Source of the DNA: Phoronis australis
Taxonomy: Eukaryota; Phoronida; Phoronidae
Reading direction: 5' to 3'
DNA length: 55,080 nt
Assembly (NCBI GenBank): GCA_002633005.1
Contig: NMRA01000473.1
Location: 130,391-185,470 of the forward strand
Below, in pieces: positions 32,078 to 45,420 of this stretch. Both the position numbers and the translations under genes were made by a program. Positions within the stretch are counted from its first letter, which is position 1; the number at the start of each line of letters is the position of its first letter. The notes beneath the pieces are model-generated. The model was not told where the DNA came from and did no database searches. It saw only the letters and a program-made list of their open reading frames with translations.

Positions 32078-35000
32078 CTGAAAAGAAGAGCGTAAAGAGT
32101 AAAATCTTTATATACGTTTCCTATTTTCACAATTCCTTTAGCCCTGTCCGGTCGGTAAAAATAAAGAAGCGTAAATAAATCCTTTGGTGTATGTTAGTAT
32201 GAAACTTTGAGAAATCACGTGATTCCATGAATGCAATATATGCCTGATTTTGTAACCAGCATACGTGTCCAACGCTAGTGCTTTTACCTAATTGCAGCGT
32301 GTTTGCAGTGTTACGAAGTAATACTATTTAAAGGCATGATTTTTTTCAAAATTGCTATATTTTTGCCATTGTCGCAACTTTATTCTTAAACTCGACAGCA
32401 GCAGAAGTTATAAATAACACTCAGCTCATCTATGCTCAACAGCACAAAGATTACTTAAAATAATAGCAAAGCCAGTTTTGGCCTGGCATCGTATATCAGC
32501 GACTTAACGATACAGCTCTCTGCACGGCAATTAACCCTCGTAAATCCTCAAAAGTTTGGAGCAAATTTTACAAATTCCTAACAAAATCTGCTAAACGGCC
32601 AGGCGTGACCCTCTTTGTAGTCAGCCGGACAAAACTTTTGAAAACGTTTTGATGGCAAAGTCATGTTAGAAGTCACGACACTTATCATAATAATCCAAAA
32701 CTGTAACTGTTTTGGGGGTTGACAAGCTCAAAATTACGAATTAACAAAGGTGTTAACCTCTTTAAGCTGGGGTTATTCTCTTTAAGCTTGCCTTTAAGTC
32801 TTTATCGCAAGGGGTATTCTAGTTCAAAAACTTAATTATGTATACCAAATTAAGTAATATGTAACATAGCATAACGTTCACATCCTTTCTGTTATCAAAC
32901 TAAAAGCCTCTTTAGCACAGTTTTGTACCTCGGCCGAGATCGGAAAATCGTCGACTATTCCCGTCTATTTCCGTGACCTGAGTTCCTGTGTGTCCTCTCG
33001 GGAACGATTCCTGGATGCCACCCATGTTGTCCTTGACATCACCGTGAGCGTAAATGCGTTGTTACTTTGTTTGGCTGTTTTTGATTCCCATTTTGGTTCT
33101 TTTTTATATAAACTTGATTATTTGTTGTTAATTTTGTCTGTTCTTTGCATATGACGAATGGTATTACGTGCACAATGATAGTTAGAAATACAGACGCAGT
33201 CTCCGGCGTAGCCAACGCTCGGCTACTGAGGTCATTCCTGACTCATCGCGAGAGTACGTCAAATTAGCAACAGTAACCGTTTAGGTAATAAATTAGAGGA
33301 AAAAAGTTTATTGATCAACAAATGTCTCATCTTTATCGCCATATTTTGAAACTGAGGCAAAGTACCAGCCTGTCACGGTGATTACCCGAATGTGTGAGCG
33401 CAGTGCGTAATTGGCAGCAAATCGGCACCGGCTTTACTGGCCGTTTAAAAATGTAAAATAGAAAAAACACCCACATACGGCGGTGTTTCGACACAAAAAA
33501 CAGGTTTTATCTCAAAACAGTGAGTTCCATACCTGTGCTTGATTTTGCTGCCATGACAAAGTAACCGGTGACGCAATTCTCTCGGCGGCCTGCCGTCGCC
33601 GTGACTCTTCTCCGGGAACTGATAATCACTTGCTAAAGTGGCTTTGATTTTCAATTATCAGGGAAAATATATTTTCAAACCTCACAAAACAAACTTACGA
33701 TGTATACCTCTGTTGTCTAAATATAAACATTCCGTGCCGCAAACCGGAGCGGGGGCGGGGGGGAGAGTGTAGTGAATTTTAGTCAATCAGCAGAATATCG
33801 GCGATGGGAATATATTGGAGTGTTAGGAGCATGACGCAGTATTTTTTAATCTCTTTGTCACAGGAATTTCACTCATTCAGGGCCGGGTAGCTAATTAACG
33901 TTTTCATCTTGCCCAGTGGAGCACAGATGTCCGCCAGTGCACAGCAGGCCAGGCGGTCCGGCTCCGCAGGCTCAGTAGCAGCATAAACGAATGTTTCTGG
34001 CTAAGTGGGAATTATTCCTTTTACGTTTAACTTATTAATACTTATCGTATTATACCACTTTGGCACCATGGCAAGTTTCTACCTGAAGTTATTTCGCCAC
34101 CAAATAGTATTCGTCAGCCGCCCGGCCGTAGCGAATTAAGTCGCATCTAAATTTACTTTCCATATTTCCGCAAGTTTAACTGTGAGGATATTCTACGTGT
34201 ATAGCAATTTTATTCAATAATTTCATGTTGCATGTTCGTTGTTCTGTTTATACTTTTTGTTTACGAGAGTTAAATGAACCCAGTAAAACACGCCTAGCTT
34301 AGCGTCATGCGCTATAGTCGGACCCGGTTGTTATTTTCTCGTTGGCGCAGGACTGTTACTAGTCCGTAATTTTATACAAGTGTCGGAAACTATCTGTGTA
34401 TGTATACGGCATTCATGATTTGAACCATTTATTCCAATAAAACAGCCGGGGACGGCATGCCTTCGTCGTTTGTCAGTGCGAGTGGTCTCGATCGGTTTGC
34501 ACCAGGCCAGCGGCTACAGGTCCGAGCCCGGCAAAATAATATCTGTCAAAATTTATTTTGCCATATTTGTCAACATTTTCAGTACACATTGTCCCTATTT
34601 TGGTTTTTATTAAAGTTGAGGTCCACTGTCGATTATTTTATCCCCGTTTGCAGGCTGGTAACAGACACTGCTCCAGTCGCATAGACGGCGCATACTAAGC
34701 CTGGTTTCCTGAATGAATTGTACCTCCGGTATCGCGGTTAGTTCAAAATGGCGATGTGATCTTCGGGTAGGAATCGTGAGTGACGCGTTTATTTAAACTT
34801 TCTTCGACTACGGATTGTGTATTGGTTATTGGATAAGTACTGCGTGTTTCTTTATAATGTGTTCTAACCATTTAATAATGGTTAAGTTAAAAACGTGTTC
34901 TTCTAGGAATTTAATAAGGTGACTAAGTTGGTCATTTCAGGGCGTCAAGTTACCACAGCTCTCAATGGTTGATGTCTGCCAAATATGGTTTACATTAGTC

Positions 35001-35493
35001 AATGAATAGAAGGGTTACATACAGAGAATAACATAAAAGCTGCTGCGTTAATTACTAACTAAAACCAAAAACTAGTATTTCAAAACCAGCAGTACCATTT
35101 TTTAAATCCAAAAATAATTGCCATGGGAACGATTGTAAATAATCCTGTCAACTGTTTTTCGGCTACATAAACGCTGCGTAAAACCCAAACAAAAGAATGA
35201 AATGAATAAAGCAAATGTTTCTGGTTGGTTTTATCGAAGGTGTGCTATAAATACCCATATGGTATCTATAGCCTAATTTTAGAATCTAGTAAAGGGTTTT
35301 CATCACAGCGGATATGCGTATCTATCAGAAGCATTCAAGGCACGGCCGGTGGCACTAATATAGCGTGTTCACGATTCTTTATAGATAAGTTTTCGGCGCA
35401 AAACTTGCATTGTTTCCAAGTTCATAACTACTTCAAGTTTGATAAAATTGCAAACAACAGTGTCTGCAACACAATTTCCTGGCATTTTTTGTG
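32078..35493. other. No recognised gene; one GC-richer stretch
   Basis: Mostly AT-rich. At 33400-34800 there are GC-richer patches with CpG dinucleotides, including a G-rich run near 33750, which could be a promoter region, but no exon with convincing homology is found. Confidence 0.35.
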
Positions 35494-36692
35494 TTATTGT
35501 ATAGGCAACTTAGCTTTATTGTATAGGCAGTTTAGCTTTGTTGTATAGGGAGTTTAGCTTTATTGTAGTGGCAGTTTAGCTTTATTGTATAGGCAATTTA
35601 GCTTTATTGTATAGGCAATTTAGCTTTATTGTATAGGCAGTTTAGCTTTGCTGTATAGGCAGTTTAGCTTTGTGTATAGGCAATTTAGCTTTATTGTATA
35701 GGCAGTTTAGCTTTGCTTTATAGACAGTTTAGCTTTGTTGTATAGGCAGTTTAGCTTTGTTATATAGGCAGTTTAGCTTTGTTGTATAGGGAGTTTAGCT
35801 TTATTGCATAGGCAATTTAGCTTTATTGTATATGCAATTTAGCTTTATTGTATAGGCAGTTTAGCTTTGCTTTATAGACAGTTTAGCTTTGTTGTATAGG
35901 CAGTTTAGCTTTGTTATATAGGCAGTTTAGCTTTGTTGTATAGGGAGTTTAGCTTTATTGCATAGGCAATTTAGCTTTATTGTATATGCAATTTAGCTTT
36001 ATTGTATAGGCAGTTTAGCTTTGCTTTATAGACAGTTTAGCTTTGTTGTATAGGCAGTTTAGCTTTGTTATATAGGCAGTTTAGCTTTGTTGTATAGGGA
36101 GTTTAGCTTTATTGCATAGGCAATTTAGCTTTATTGTATATGCAATTTAGCTTTATTGTATAGGCAGTTTAGCTTTGTTGTATAGGCAGTTTAGCTTTGT
36201 TGTATAGGCAGTTTAGCTTTGTTGTATAGGCAGTTTAGCTTTGTTGTATAGGCAGTTTAGCTTTGTTGTATAGGCAATTTAGCTTTATTGTATAGGCAAT
36301 TTAGCTTTATTGTATATGCAATTTAGTTTTATTGTATAGGCAGTTTAGCTTTGTTGTATAGGCAGTTTAGCTTTATTGTATAGGCAGTTTAGCTTTGTTG
36401 CATAGGCAGTTTAGCTTTATTTTATAGGCAGTTTAGCTTTGTTGTATAGGCAGTTTAGCTTTGTTGTATAGGCAATTTAGTTTTATTGTATAGGGAGTTT
36501 AGCTTTATTGTATAGGCAGTTTAGCTTTGATGTATAGGGAGTTTAGCTTTATTGTATAGACAGTTTAGCTTTATTGTATAGGCAATTTAGCTTTATTGTA
36601 TAGGCAGTTTAGCTTTGTTGTATAGGCAGTTTAGCTTTGTTGTATAGGCAGTTTAGTTTTGTTGTATAGGCAGTTTAGCTTTATTGTTTAGG
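35494..36692. repeat. 22-bp minisatellite, ~54 copies, with a 154-bp higher-order repeat
   Basis: The array is built of TTTAGCTTTRTTGTATAGGC plus RR. Variants such as GCTTTATAGACAG, TTATATAGGCAG and TTGTATATGCAA recur at fixed spacing. A block of seven units (154 bp) beginning TTTGCTTTATAGACAG is repeated three times at 35712, 35866 and 36020, with no difference I can see between copies. Outside the triplet the units vary individually. Confidence 0.96.
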
Positions 36693-39348
36693 TTGTGGTA
36701 ATAACAATCACTTTTGTATTTTTCTGTTAAAATATATAAAAACAGTTTATAAAGCTATTTAAAAATAGTTAAAATTTTGAGAAAACGCATGAGATAATTT
36801 GGCATAAAAGGCTTTTTCCGACGTCGCAATGTTTTCGTATTGCCTATTGGTATTTCGAAATCCCTGTTCCATTAGTTTGTTTTCAAAGATGATTAGCGAT
36901 ATCCTTTGTACTTCATCTAAAACTTTATGAATAAACTCTAAACATAATGCCGTTTTCTACGATTTAAGTGTTTTGTTTTTCGGGATTTGTTAATTGTACT
37001 GTCCTTACGAATAATTTCCCTTTCAGGCAAATAGATGGTTACACGTGCATCTAATGTAAATAAAATTCCTGACCCACAAATTGTCAGAGTGTACCATAAA
37101 TTACCGCCAATAAGGCTTACGTTCGAATAAAAAGCCACCCATTTTAAATTTCCCTAGAAAACACGTCATTTCGACCTATGCAGTCTATTGTAACCATTGC
37201 TACGGGTGCTGTTTGTCTTATTATTTCATCTAATAGTTTCTTGGAATGGTATTAGTTAGTCAATACTTTATTAACTGTAATGGTAAAAATCATGGCTAAG
37301 TGGCACAAAACACAGGACAAAAATATCGACATGCATGATAGATATTCACAGTAATTCCATGGCTTTGAAGTCGAATACAGGCATTCCGGATAGTTGCATT
37401 TTTCATTATTCCCAGAAAATACGTTATTCCGCCTGAACAAGGAAAGTTTGCTGAAAGTTTTTGTCTTCATTTTCCTTCTTCCGTTCTGCTACAGGGGATG
37501 AGTTTTTATTGGAATCTTCAGAAAATGCATTGTTTTTTTAGCCAATTTTAGCTCTTGGCTTTGTGAAAGCCAAGCGTCTTTCAGCCGCGCCGGACATGAC
37601 ACCAAATAGATCACCAAATTTTGCATGGTTTTTTGAGGTACGCAGTGAGACTTAATAACAACTTTTGAATTGAGTGAAATAAGGAATCAAAAGTTTACTG
37701 ACAAATCCCAATGGGAATCCTACTGAATTATGTGAATGGAATGTGAGTTAGACACTACCTTAACCTAGGGTTAGTCAGAGTCGAGAATTAACCTATCACC
37801 AGGATTTTGACTGACGGCTTAACTGACCAATCAAAACGCAACATTCTAGGCTCACCTTCATTTGCTTTTCCAAGCCGCCATTTTATTTGACAAACAACAC
37901 GTTGTCGGCGACTTTTCACAAGGGGGCAGAGCTTGCGATTGGTCAAATTTGACAACGTTCTTCATTTAATACTGGAAATTGAATTCTAACAAGGGCTTCG
38001 ACAATTTATCAGAATTGGCATGTAATTAAGCGTACCAGTATAAAAATGGCCAATTTAAACAAAAAATCGTATCAATCATTCAAATGTGGAAGCGGGCCTA
38101 CATGAAGTTGTTTTCTATTTGTGACCCTGTTTTTCATTGGCTAGTCTAAACAATAATAACTAGACAATAGCAAATGAGAGTAGTGCTTACTTAACGAACT
38201 GAAAGTACCTACTTAGTTACACTTCATTATCATAAGGCACCTTCAAGAGAATAATCCCAACTTAAAACGCTAGTAGCTTCGTTAATTCGCAATTTTAAGC
38301 TTGGCAACCCCAGTGTTCAGTATTAGGTACGTGTTTTCACTACTAACATGACTTCGACATCAAAACATTATGTAAATGATTTGTCAAGTATTGGTCGGCT
38401 GAATACTACGCGGGCAGTAAAGCTGACCCAGCAAGAACCATAATATCCATTGTGTGACTCAGTGAGAATATGATTCTACTTGAACCTTGCTTTTATCACT
38501 CAAGAGAGACGCAATTAGTGCATTAGCACAGGACGGAACGAGGATTGGTTGAAATTACCAAAACAGTGTTTAATGTCTTTTCAACTTAGAGTATGGTTCA
38601 TATTAAACTACGGCCAATCTGTGTGTTTGCGCTGCGCGCATTAGAGAGGTCGGCAAGTTAAGATAAAGTTGATTGCGAGCAAGTTTGAACGTACTGAGGC
38701 AATAAGCCCCCGCTTCGTCGAAAAATACGAACTTTTGACTTAGACCACTTAACGTTATAAAGCTGCTCTTAATTAGTTCCTTACACGAGAAATTACTTTT
38801 GGTTTTCCAAATAATGACCAACTCGTTTTTTTCCAAGACCTTGCAAGGCGAATAAATTTACACGCCGTGACAAGTCAAGTTGTAGAGCCTTATCTCAAGC
38901 AATTACGAACTGCCAGTTCTGTCCCAGCACAGAAAGCACAAGTCCTATTTTTATCAAGGAACAAGTTGAGACCAATTTCATACGGGTAAGTGATCTAAAT
39001 CACATGTTTCTTTTGTGGCTGAAGGCGATTTTTTACGGCATTAAACGGTGTGTTGTATTTCTAACAATGCTAACTGAGTGTAGCCGGTTCGTTGTTTTTT
39101 ACATATAAATAAAAAGCATGAAGAAAAGTCTGAAAAAGCAGCGTTACGCAGAAACATTAGCAGGTAGGTGAAATAAGTTGATCACGGGTCCGGGCTTTCT
39201 CCTACGACACGACCAAACAAAACAACAAAAATCGCAGACATAGAAAATGGTAGTTGCTGCCCCATGTGACGTACGAGATAACTAATCCTAATGTACCCAG
39301 AAATACGTTTTTTACAATGGTGAAACCAAGATGTATGTATAATTAGAG
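36693..39348. other. No recognised gene
   Basis: AT-rich sequence. A minus-strand frame at 37252-37470 has a few cysteines but no domain. Nothing else recognised. Confidence 0.35.
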
Positions 39349-39423
39349 GAGTCAATGTGGCCTATTGGGATAAGTGTCCGCTTCCTTTACTCACGGTCGC
39401 GGGTTCGAGTCCCTCTGGGACAC
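39349..39423 (+). repeat. tRNA-like sequence, probably a SINE head
   Basis: It contains an A-box-like GTGGCCTATTGGGATAAG and a B-box GGGTTCGAGTCCC at the normal spacing, in the style of a tRNA-Glu-type sequence. The acceptor arms (GTCAATG and TGGGACA) do not pair, so it is not a functional tRNA. It fits a tRNA-derived SINE or a decayed tRNA pseudogene. Confidence 0.55.
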
Positions 39424-40917
39424 ACTGCTAGACCTTTGTGTTAAGTCACTAGCTCCTCACATAGCTCCTCAGTTCAGGTTACCTATATGTAATCATAGAT
39501 TATAGTACATGGACCGATAACTTCGTATGTTTTTAATGGATGAAATCTGTGATCTTACGCATAAGCCGTGACGTCATTATTCACTAGCGACACTTTCCGG
39601 CAAGTACGTCGTCTGCTAATCATTGTCGACTGTTTGTGATCGTGTGTTCGGCTACACAGGCGAAATGTAAACGACTAAGTTTCCACAGCACTTAAGATTG
39701 AACTTTGCAATTACATGACTAGCAGCATTGCTAAAAGTACTTACGTTACCAACAGTTCTACTGTTGGAAGACTTTGAACAGCGTTTCAATGTCGAAATTA
39801 TTTTTTTTTTCGTTGTACTAGACACTAAAATAAATGCGAGGATTTCCGTCGTGATACACTAACCGGAAACTGAAATTCGTAATTTAGAAGGGTGGCGCCT
39901 CCTCTGGAATATTTCGAAAGAAAATGTTGGAGTTGCGAATCTGTTATTTATAATCTATGATGCAATACAGTAAAAATGGTTCCAGGTGATCAGTGCAACA
40001 GGCCCAGCTGAGCGGCCTGCCCAAGGCTGATACAACGTATACCAGACCGCCTGCAGTTGTTCTTGGTATAACTTCACGCAACTTGTAATGGAATCAAAAG
40101 TGTGTACCAGCAATTTCCCATTGTTGTGTCACCTCAGTTCGCTGACGTTACACAGACAAAGTGAAATACAATCCTATACAACAGTTCCCGAACAAAATCT
40201 TATTACAAAGCAGAATACTTAGCGTGTCAGTTTTATAACTGAGTTGACCAGGCGTCTTGGTCAGTGCTATGGTTTGGTACGTTATTATATGTTTTATGCA
40301 ACACTTGCTGTGGTAAGAGTTAACATACGTGGAGTTAGTGGAATTTCCTTTGATCCCATTGCAAGTTTTACAAACTGAGAAGTGAATAAATCACGGAAAA
40401 TCCGAATCTGCCTTTAAGTAACCCAGCCACAACTTGGGCTTATAAGTCACCATTTTCCAAAGCGAACGTACAAAAATACATATAGTGAGCTGATAAAGTA
40501 ACGAATTCGTTTTGTTATTTTGCTTCAGTTGACACCTTGCTATATTGAGTGCGCCAAAAACACGAACTTGTTTTTCGTGCATTGTTTTACCGACTCTGCT
40601 GTGTTGCTGCAGAAGCCGCAAGTCACAAACGCATTTCTCAAGAGAAGGCGTAGTGTTCTTGTGCACTTCTCCATATCAACCGTGGAACGACTCCTTCACA
40701 ATGCTACCTTTTGTAGAACCGGGAAAGAGTGTAGTAACTAATGGTTTGCGTTTTTTAAACTGCCCCTTTACCTTCATCGGGATTGAATGGAAACTAAATA
40801 AAGTGAAATCTTTGTAATTTATGGAAACACAGCTGTAACCACAGGCCTATGAAATAACAAACATGATGACGATGTTGATGACGAAGATGATGACCACGGA
40901 AACCAAGAAGAACTAAC
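39424..40917. other. No recognised gene
   Basis: AT-rich sequence with a short GAT-rich microsatellite at 40863-40895 next to the CCP exon's donor side. Confidence 0.35.
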
Positions 40918-41121
40918 CTTTACATATTAAAGATATTCCATTCCAGAAGGGAACATTCGTGCTCCCCTCCTTGGTGCATGTTCGAGTTTTGTCCCCCCTG
41001 TGTCTGTAGTATCCATAGAAGCAGTGATATTCAACCGTCGAGTTTATTGGAAATTTGTCGAGACTAGCAGTCGCCTGGGTAGTAGTTGTGAACATGATAA
41101 CCGGCGGAGGATCGCAGTGAG
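40918..41121 (-). CDS. Sushi/CCP (complement control protein) domain exon
   Basis: The 204-bp exon has acceptor GATTTTTAG and donor GGTTAGTT, phase 1 at both ends, the usual arrangement for CCP exons. It encodes HCDPPPVIM, FPINSTVEYHCFYGY, TRTCTKEG and PFWNGISLICK, giving the four CCP cysteines and the conserved Trp between the third and fourth. The domain is about 60 residues, the normal length. CCP modules mediate protein binding in complement and adhesion receptors. It splices in frame to the hydrophobic exon at 48896-48769 (STKAHCDPPP) and to the WSC exon at 32077. Membership of the same gene as the lectin exons is inference. Confidence 0.87.
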
Positions 41122-44100
41122 CTAAAAATCAAAATACATAGGCTTAGAAGAAGTTTGTTTCAAATGTGTACGCCTTTTGTGAAAATGGAGCGATTTTATT
41201 GTGACGGTCGCACAGTCTATGCGCCGAACATTGAGCGAACATAATTGCCGAGTACATGCATTTGTAATTCTCCAGCTAGCACATTTGAATAGATGAAGTA
41301 TATCTGAGGCGCCAATAGGCCTAGTCTAACTTTAAAACATCCAGCATTCTTTCGTTTTCGAAGTAACTGAGTGCCTTTTTCGCAAAATAGAAAAACCTGA
41401 CAATAGAAAGAAAACTGGTCCCGTTTCTAGAAAGTTAGATCTCCAACTGTTATTTAGTTTGAAGTAGGTCCGCCCTAAACTGAAGTCTTCTCTTTCGCTG
41501 GCGGAGGTAGAAAACTGCGAGTCGTTTATTCATGAACTTTACAGACTAAACAACAACCGCTTGAATGCACAGTGTGCAATTAACAATCGATATTCTCATT
41601 TGATGACTCTAATGTAACAATCGAAACACGGCAATGTGTTTACTATCACCTATCATTGATCAAAGGAATCACAGCATGCATTTTTAAGCACACAATACAA
41701 TATCGATTATAGCCTATCAGGTTGAAATGCAATATTTCACCAATTTAACTACCGATCTAAGTGTTTGATTACGTTGAAAGAAGGAGGAAAATCACTGATT
41801 TTTTGAGAGGCTATTGATTCATCCTGGCAAATAACTACACAAGATTGTTGTTTTGCTCATGCACAGACAGATTTTGTTGAACAACTTAAAAGTTGCGGAA
41901 CCTAAATTGACCACGTTTCCTCATTTTGACGTCGCTTTATAAGTGCAGGAGCTAGTGTCTAATCAGATCCGTAAGCGTGGTGCGGCGGGAGCATCCTCTA
42001 GCAATAGCTGAGGTCCGATCACAGATACCTGAGATCCATTTCAGCTAGGAGAGTGTTGTTTCAGATTAAACTCAATATTTCTAAGCGGAAAAATTGCTAG
42101 TTGTTGGCTGCGAACGAAAAGGGGAGATGACATGACGAATTGAGGACAGTAGACTAACGTTCAGAGAGAGTTCAGGAACAAATTCTAAAAGCAAGATCCG
42201 GGTCTAACATCCATAATTTTTTATTAGAGAGCTTAGAAATTTGGTCACCGAGGAAATAGTAGCCGACAAATGCGCGTTGAGGTTGTATCGAAAGCTGAAG
42301 GAGTTTTTTTCTTTTTGATCGTAGGTTCGCCTCAGCTGCATACGAAGCGCGTACGCGGCTGCACGGCACAGGTCATGCTTGCTCGCCCACGGTGTTGTCA
42401 CATCTCTCTGACCGAGACGTTGCAGCTTAATGTCATCAACTGACATGTCGCATGGCCACTAAACTCCAAACTTAGCCATATTGAGAGTACTGTCAAATTC
42501 ATATCCACGACATGAGCAATCGATGCTCCTTCTCCGCACACAATGATGTCTTTTCTGCGATAGCGGCAAAACTTTTGGGACCGTTCATAACTACATTGTA
42601 TCGCCATTTTCGCCGGCGTACAACCCGTACGCTTTGCGCTATCCCCCTCCCCTCTCCCGAAAGCGTACAAAAATAGCGATGTTTTGATATGATCTCTGTT
42701 TTAGTATTTGATAAAGTGTAACTGTGTTTCAAAGTTAAATGCCATTTTTGGTTTATACAGTGACGCTTTTTATCATGTTTTAAGATGTGACGTTATTTGA
42801 CGTCGCCATTTTTATGACGTCAGATACGTACGCTCGTGAAATATGTGAACGATACCTAAGCCACTGAAAACTGGCCGTAGCGGGATCAAAGCGGAAGACT
42901 CGCAGTAACTTTGCTCCGATGTTGCATCGCGTGTACCTATATTATACATGTAAGTTCAAATGGAGGTCAGGCACCACAGTCACCCAATTGCACACTCGTC
43001 GGTGTTATGTTGATGTCAGAAAATAATCTCAAGTTTGCTATTTAACAAATTTAGGACTGCATTATATTCTATTGAAAATACAATTATGAAATTTCCAATT
43101 TACAGCTGACTCACTCATTGGTAAATGGAAGAAAGATAAGGCATATTCATTTCTTGTGTGTTGGAGCGTATCAACACTGAGTAAGTAAAATAGTTTTTAG
43201 AAATCTAAGCGTCTACCCTTTGTGTTTATATCAACAATGAGCTTTTAAAATATTCTTCAATATGCTGATCATATAGCTATATTCCTTGATGAATAATAAA
43301 AGCCAATGAAAAAATAGTTAGACATTTTGGGTCAGTTTTCCAAATTTGGAAAAGCGGAATGCATTTGGATTGGCGCAAGAAGAGTTAGTGTTGTTGTTCA
43401 TTTATTATAGGCACTTTAATTTAATTACCATTGCAGCTACCTAAGTAATGTTTACAAAAAATTGAGAAGATGTTCCCCCTATCCCAGGGGATGACGGCCA
43501 CTTGGGCATGTTGGTTGCAACCATCTACTCCATTTAACCTTCTCAAAAATTTTTGACTTAAAGTGCACACCCACAGTATAACGCCATATGATTATCCCCT
43601 GGCGTAAGCAGTGTCGATGTGGCAACTAAACAAGGGAGTGTTCGAAAAACAGGATTGCAGGAGTATTTGTTTAAACTGGGAACAAATGAAAACATTAACG
43701 GCCTCCTCAGAGGCATCTCTCTACTCGGTACTTCTAAACTTAGGAACATGACTTATGGTTTAACCAGTGTGATGGAGTACCTATGGTATGATCACTGTCC
43801 CTACTGGGTCAGCGGTATTGTCTAAGGCCTCGGCAGCCAAGGGGCTGAACAAGTTAAAAAAACAAATGGTGATAATACTGAAACACACTTGGGTATCACC
43901 AAGATGTACCTTTCAAAAACACATACCTGTTTTTCAAAGCTATATAGTTGTTACTTCTTTCTCTTTCTTGAAATGTGGTCCAGAATATACTTTTCCTGCT
44001 AACAAATGAATGTTCCTGTCTTGTTCAGGTTAATTGGGTGTTTCATATTTTGGAAGTCTAGTTGATTTTATTGGGAAATTTTGGGTAACATCTGTATCAC

Positions 44101-44309
44101 TTTCAGCAGCTTCAGCTTTAGTACTACTGCTGGTGTCTTGAAACGTTGCTATGCCTTTCCATGCCATTTCAATTTTTGGTCTGACACTTGGTGTTCTACA
44201 GCAGTATACTGTGTATAGGCTATACTAGGACATGCAGCTGTTTTCTGAACGAACATTTGTGACACTTCTTCTTTTTGATCTACTGATCTACAGAGTTCCA
44301 TAGTCCATC
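41122..44309. other. No recognised gene; CRE-like motifs near 42.8 kb
   Basis: A segment near 42785-42830 has TGACGT repeats and a CCAT box (GACGTCGCCATTTTTATGAC), suggestive of promoter-type sequence. A plus-strand frame at 43619-43825 resembles nothing I know. Confidence 0.35.
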
Positions 44310-44419
44310 AGCTTTCGCCAGGATGCTTCTATAAGCTTCTTCAGGTTCTGGCATCACAATTTTATGCTGTTTGATAAACCTTGAATTATACAGTCATCAC
44401 ACTCCATGGGAGCTGCCAT
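44310..44419 (-). pseudogene. Possible decayed coding start
   Basis: On the minus strand an ATG in good context (TTCAACATGGCAGCTCCC) opens MAAPMECDDCIIQGLSNS, which stops after 21 codons; a shifted frame continues MPEPEEAYRSILAKADGLWN. The style is coding-like but I recognise no family. It may be an unknown decayed gene or transposon ORF. Confidence 0.25.
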
Positions 44420-44999
44420 GTTGAAGTAACTAAGCACAACAATACAATCTGGCTCTCTGATTGGTCAATTCAATAGAAAAGCGCCACCAAGTGGCAGGAA
44501 TGTGCATAATATTTTGTGCAACAAAAACACCTTTTTTAAAAAAATGTGCAAGTGTAGACGTGGGAACTTTTTGGAATTTGATTTATAGATATATTATCTA
44601 GCCACATAGAAAAAACTAGGTTGACCCCCAAAGTACTCACAAGGATGAACGCTATGAGATCTGGCCCACCGACTACAAAGGGTAGCCCTATCGCTGTGTA
44701 ATGAACTAACGCGCCAAAATACGGAGGCCGCCATGACGTGATCACGTGACCACGCGATATTAAGGTGCTGACACCAGTACAGTTGAGTACCAGTGATAGC
44801 GTAGAGTTGAAGCATATTTAAATCTTGGCAGAGTCGCAGTTTACTTCATTATCAACTTCACTGGATATAAATCAGTATTTTGTATTATTGAAGGGTTCTC
44901 TTCACAAAACTAAAACCATTTGAGATTTAGTCTGCTTCAGGGCTTGTGATTCGGAGACGAGCAGAGTCTCCGGCAGTAGGCATGCACAGAGGTTTCGCA

Positions 45000-45420
45000 A
45001 AGCGACGTGAACGTGAATTATCACGCACATAAAGAATCCTACACTCGTCTCAGATTTATGACATGGGCAAAACCTCTTGCCGGAAATTTCGTCAAAATCC
45101 CGAGGCTTGCCGGGTGTAGGATTTGTTTTCTCACATGAACTGTAAAAACGATGTTTTTTGCCGAAAAACTCGACGTGTCTAAAACTTTCAACCACATGAC
45201 GCAACTTTTGTAAAAACACGCTTGCGCAATGTAAATTAATTCAGTTACTTTTTGTTAATAGTTTTATTTCAAGCTTAACAAATGTAAATTGCATTCAGCT
45301 TTCGTAGCAAAATATTCAAGTTACAATCTAATAAACAGTCTTTGAAGTTGTAATATTAAATGTTTACAAATAATAGTCGGCAAGGCTTCCCCGCGTGAGC
45401 ACTGAATTGTCCTTGAAACA
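45000..45420 (-). repeat. Dispersed repeat, copy 1 of an inverted pair
   Basis: Read on the minus strand, this region matches 53425-53715 on the plus strand over several blocks, such as CTCAAGGTCAATTCAGTG-like, TTTATAAACATTTA-like and GGTTTTGCCCAnnTnATAAA. It overlaps a minus-strand frame of about 105 codons (44902-45219) with no recognised domain. The family is unknown. Confidence 0.6.

Noticed and set aside
33445-33654. Minus-strand frame ending with HCFEIKPVFCVE, resembling the end of a CLECT
   Set aside because: Only the last two cysteines match; the rest lacks any CLECT feature and no fitting acceptor was seen.
37752-37778. CCTTAACCTAGGGTTAG, similar to telomeric repeat units
   Set aside because: Only one or two partial units, in an internal palindrome; not a telomeric array.
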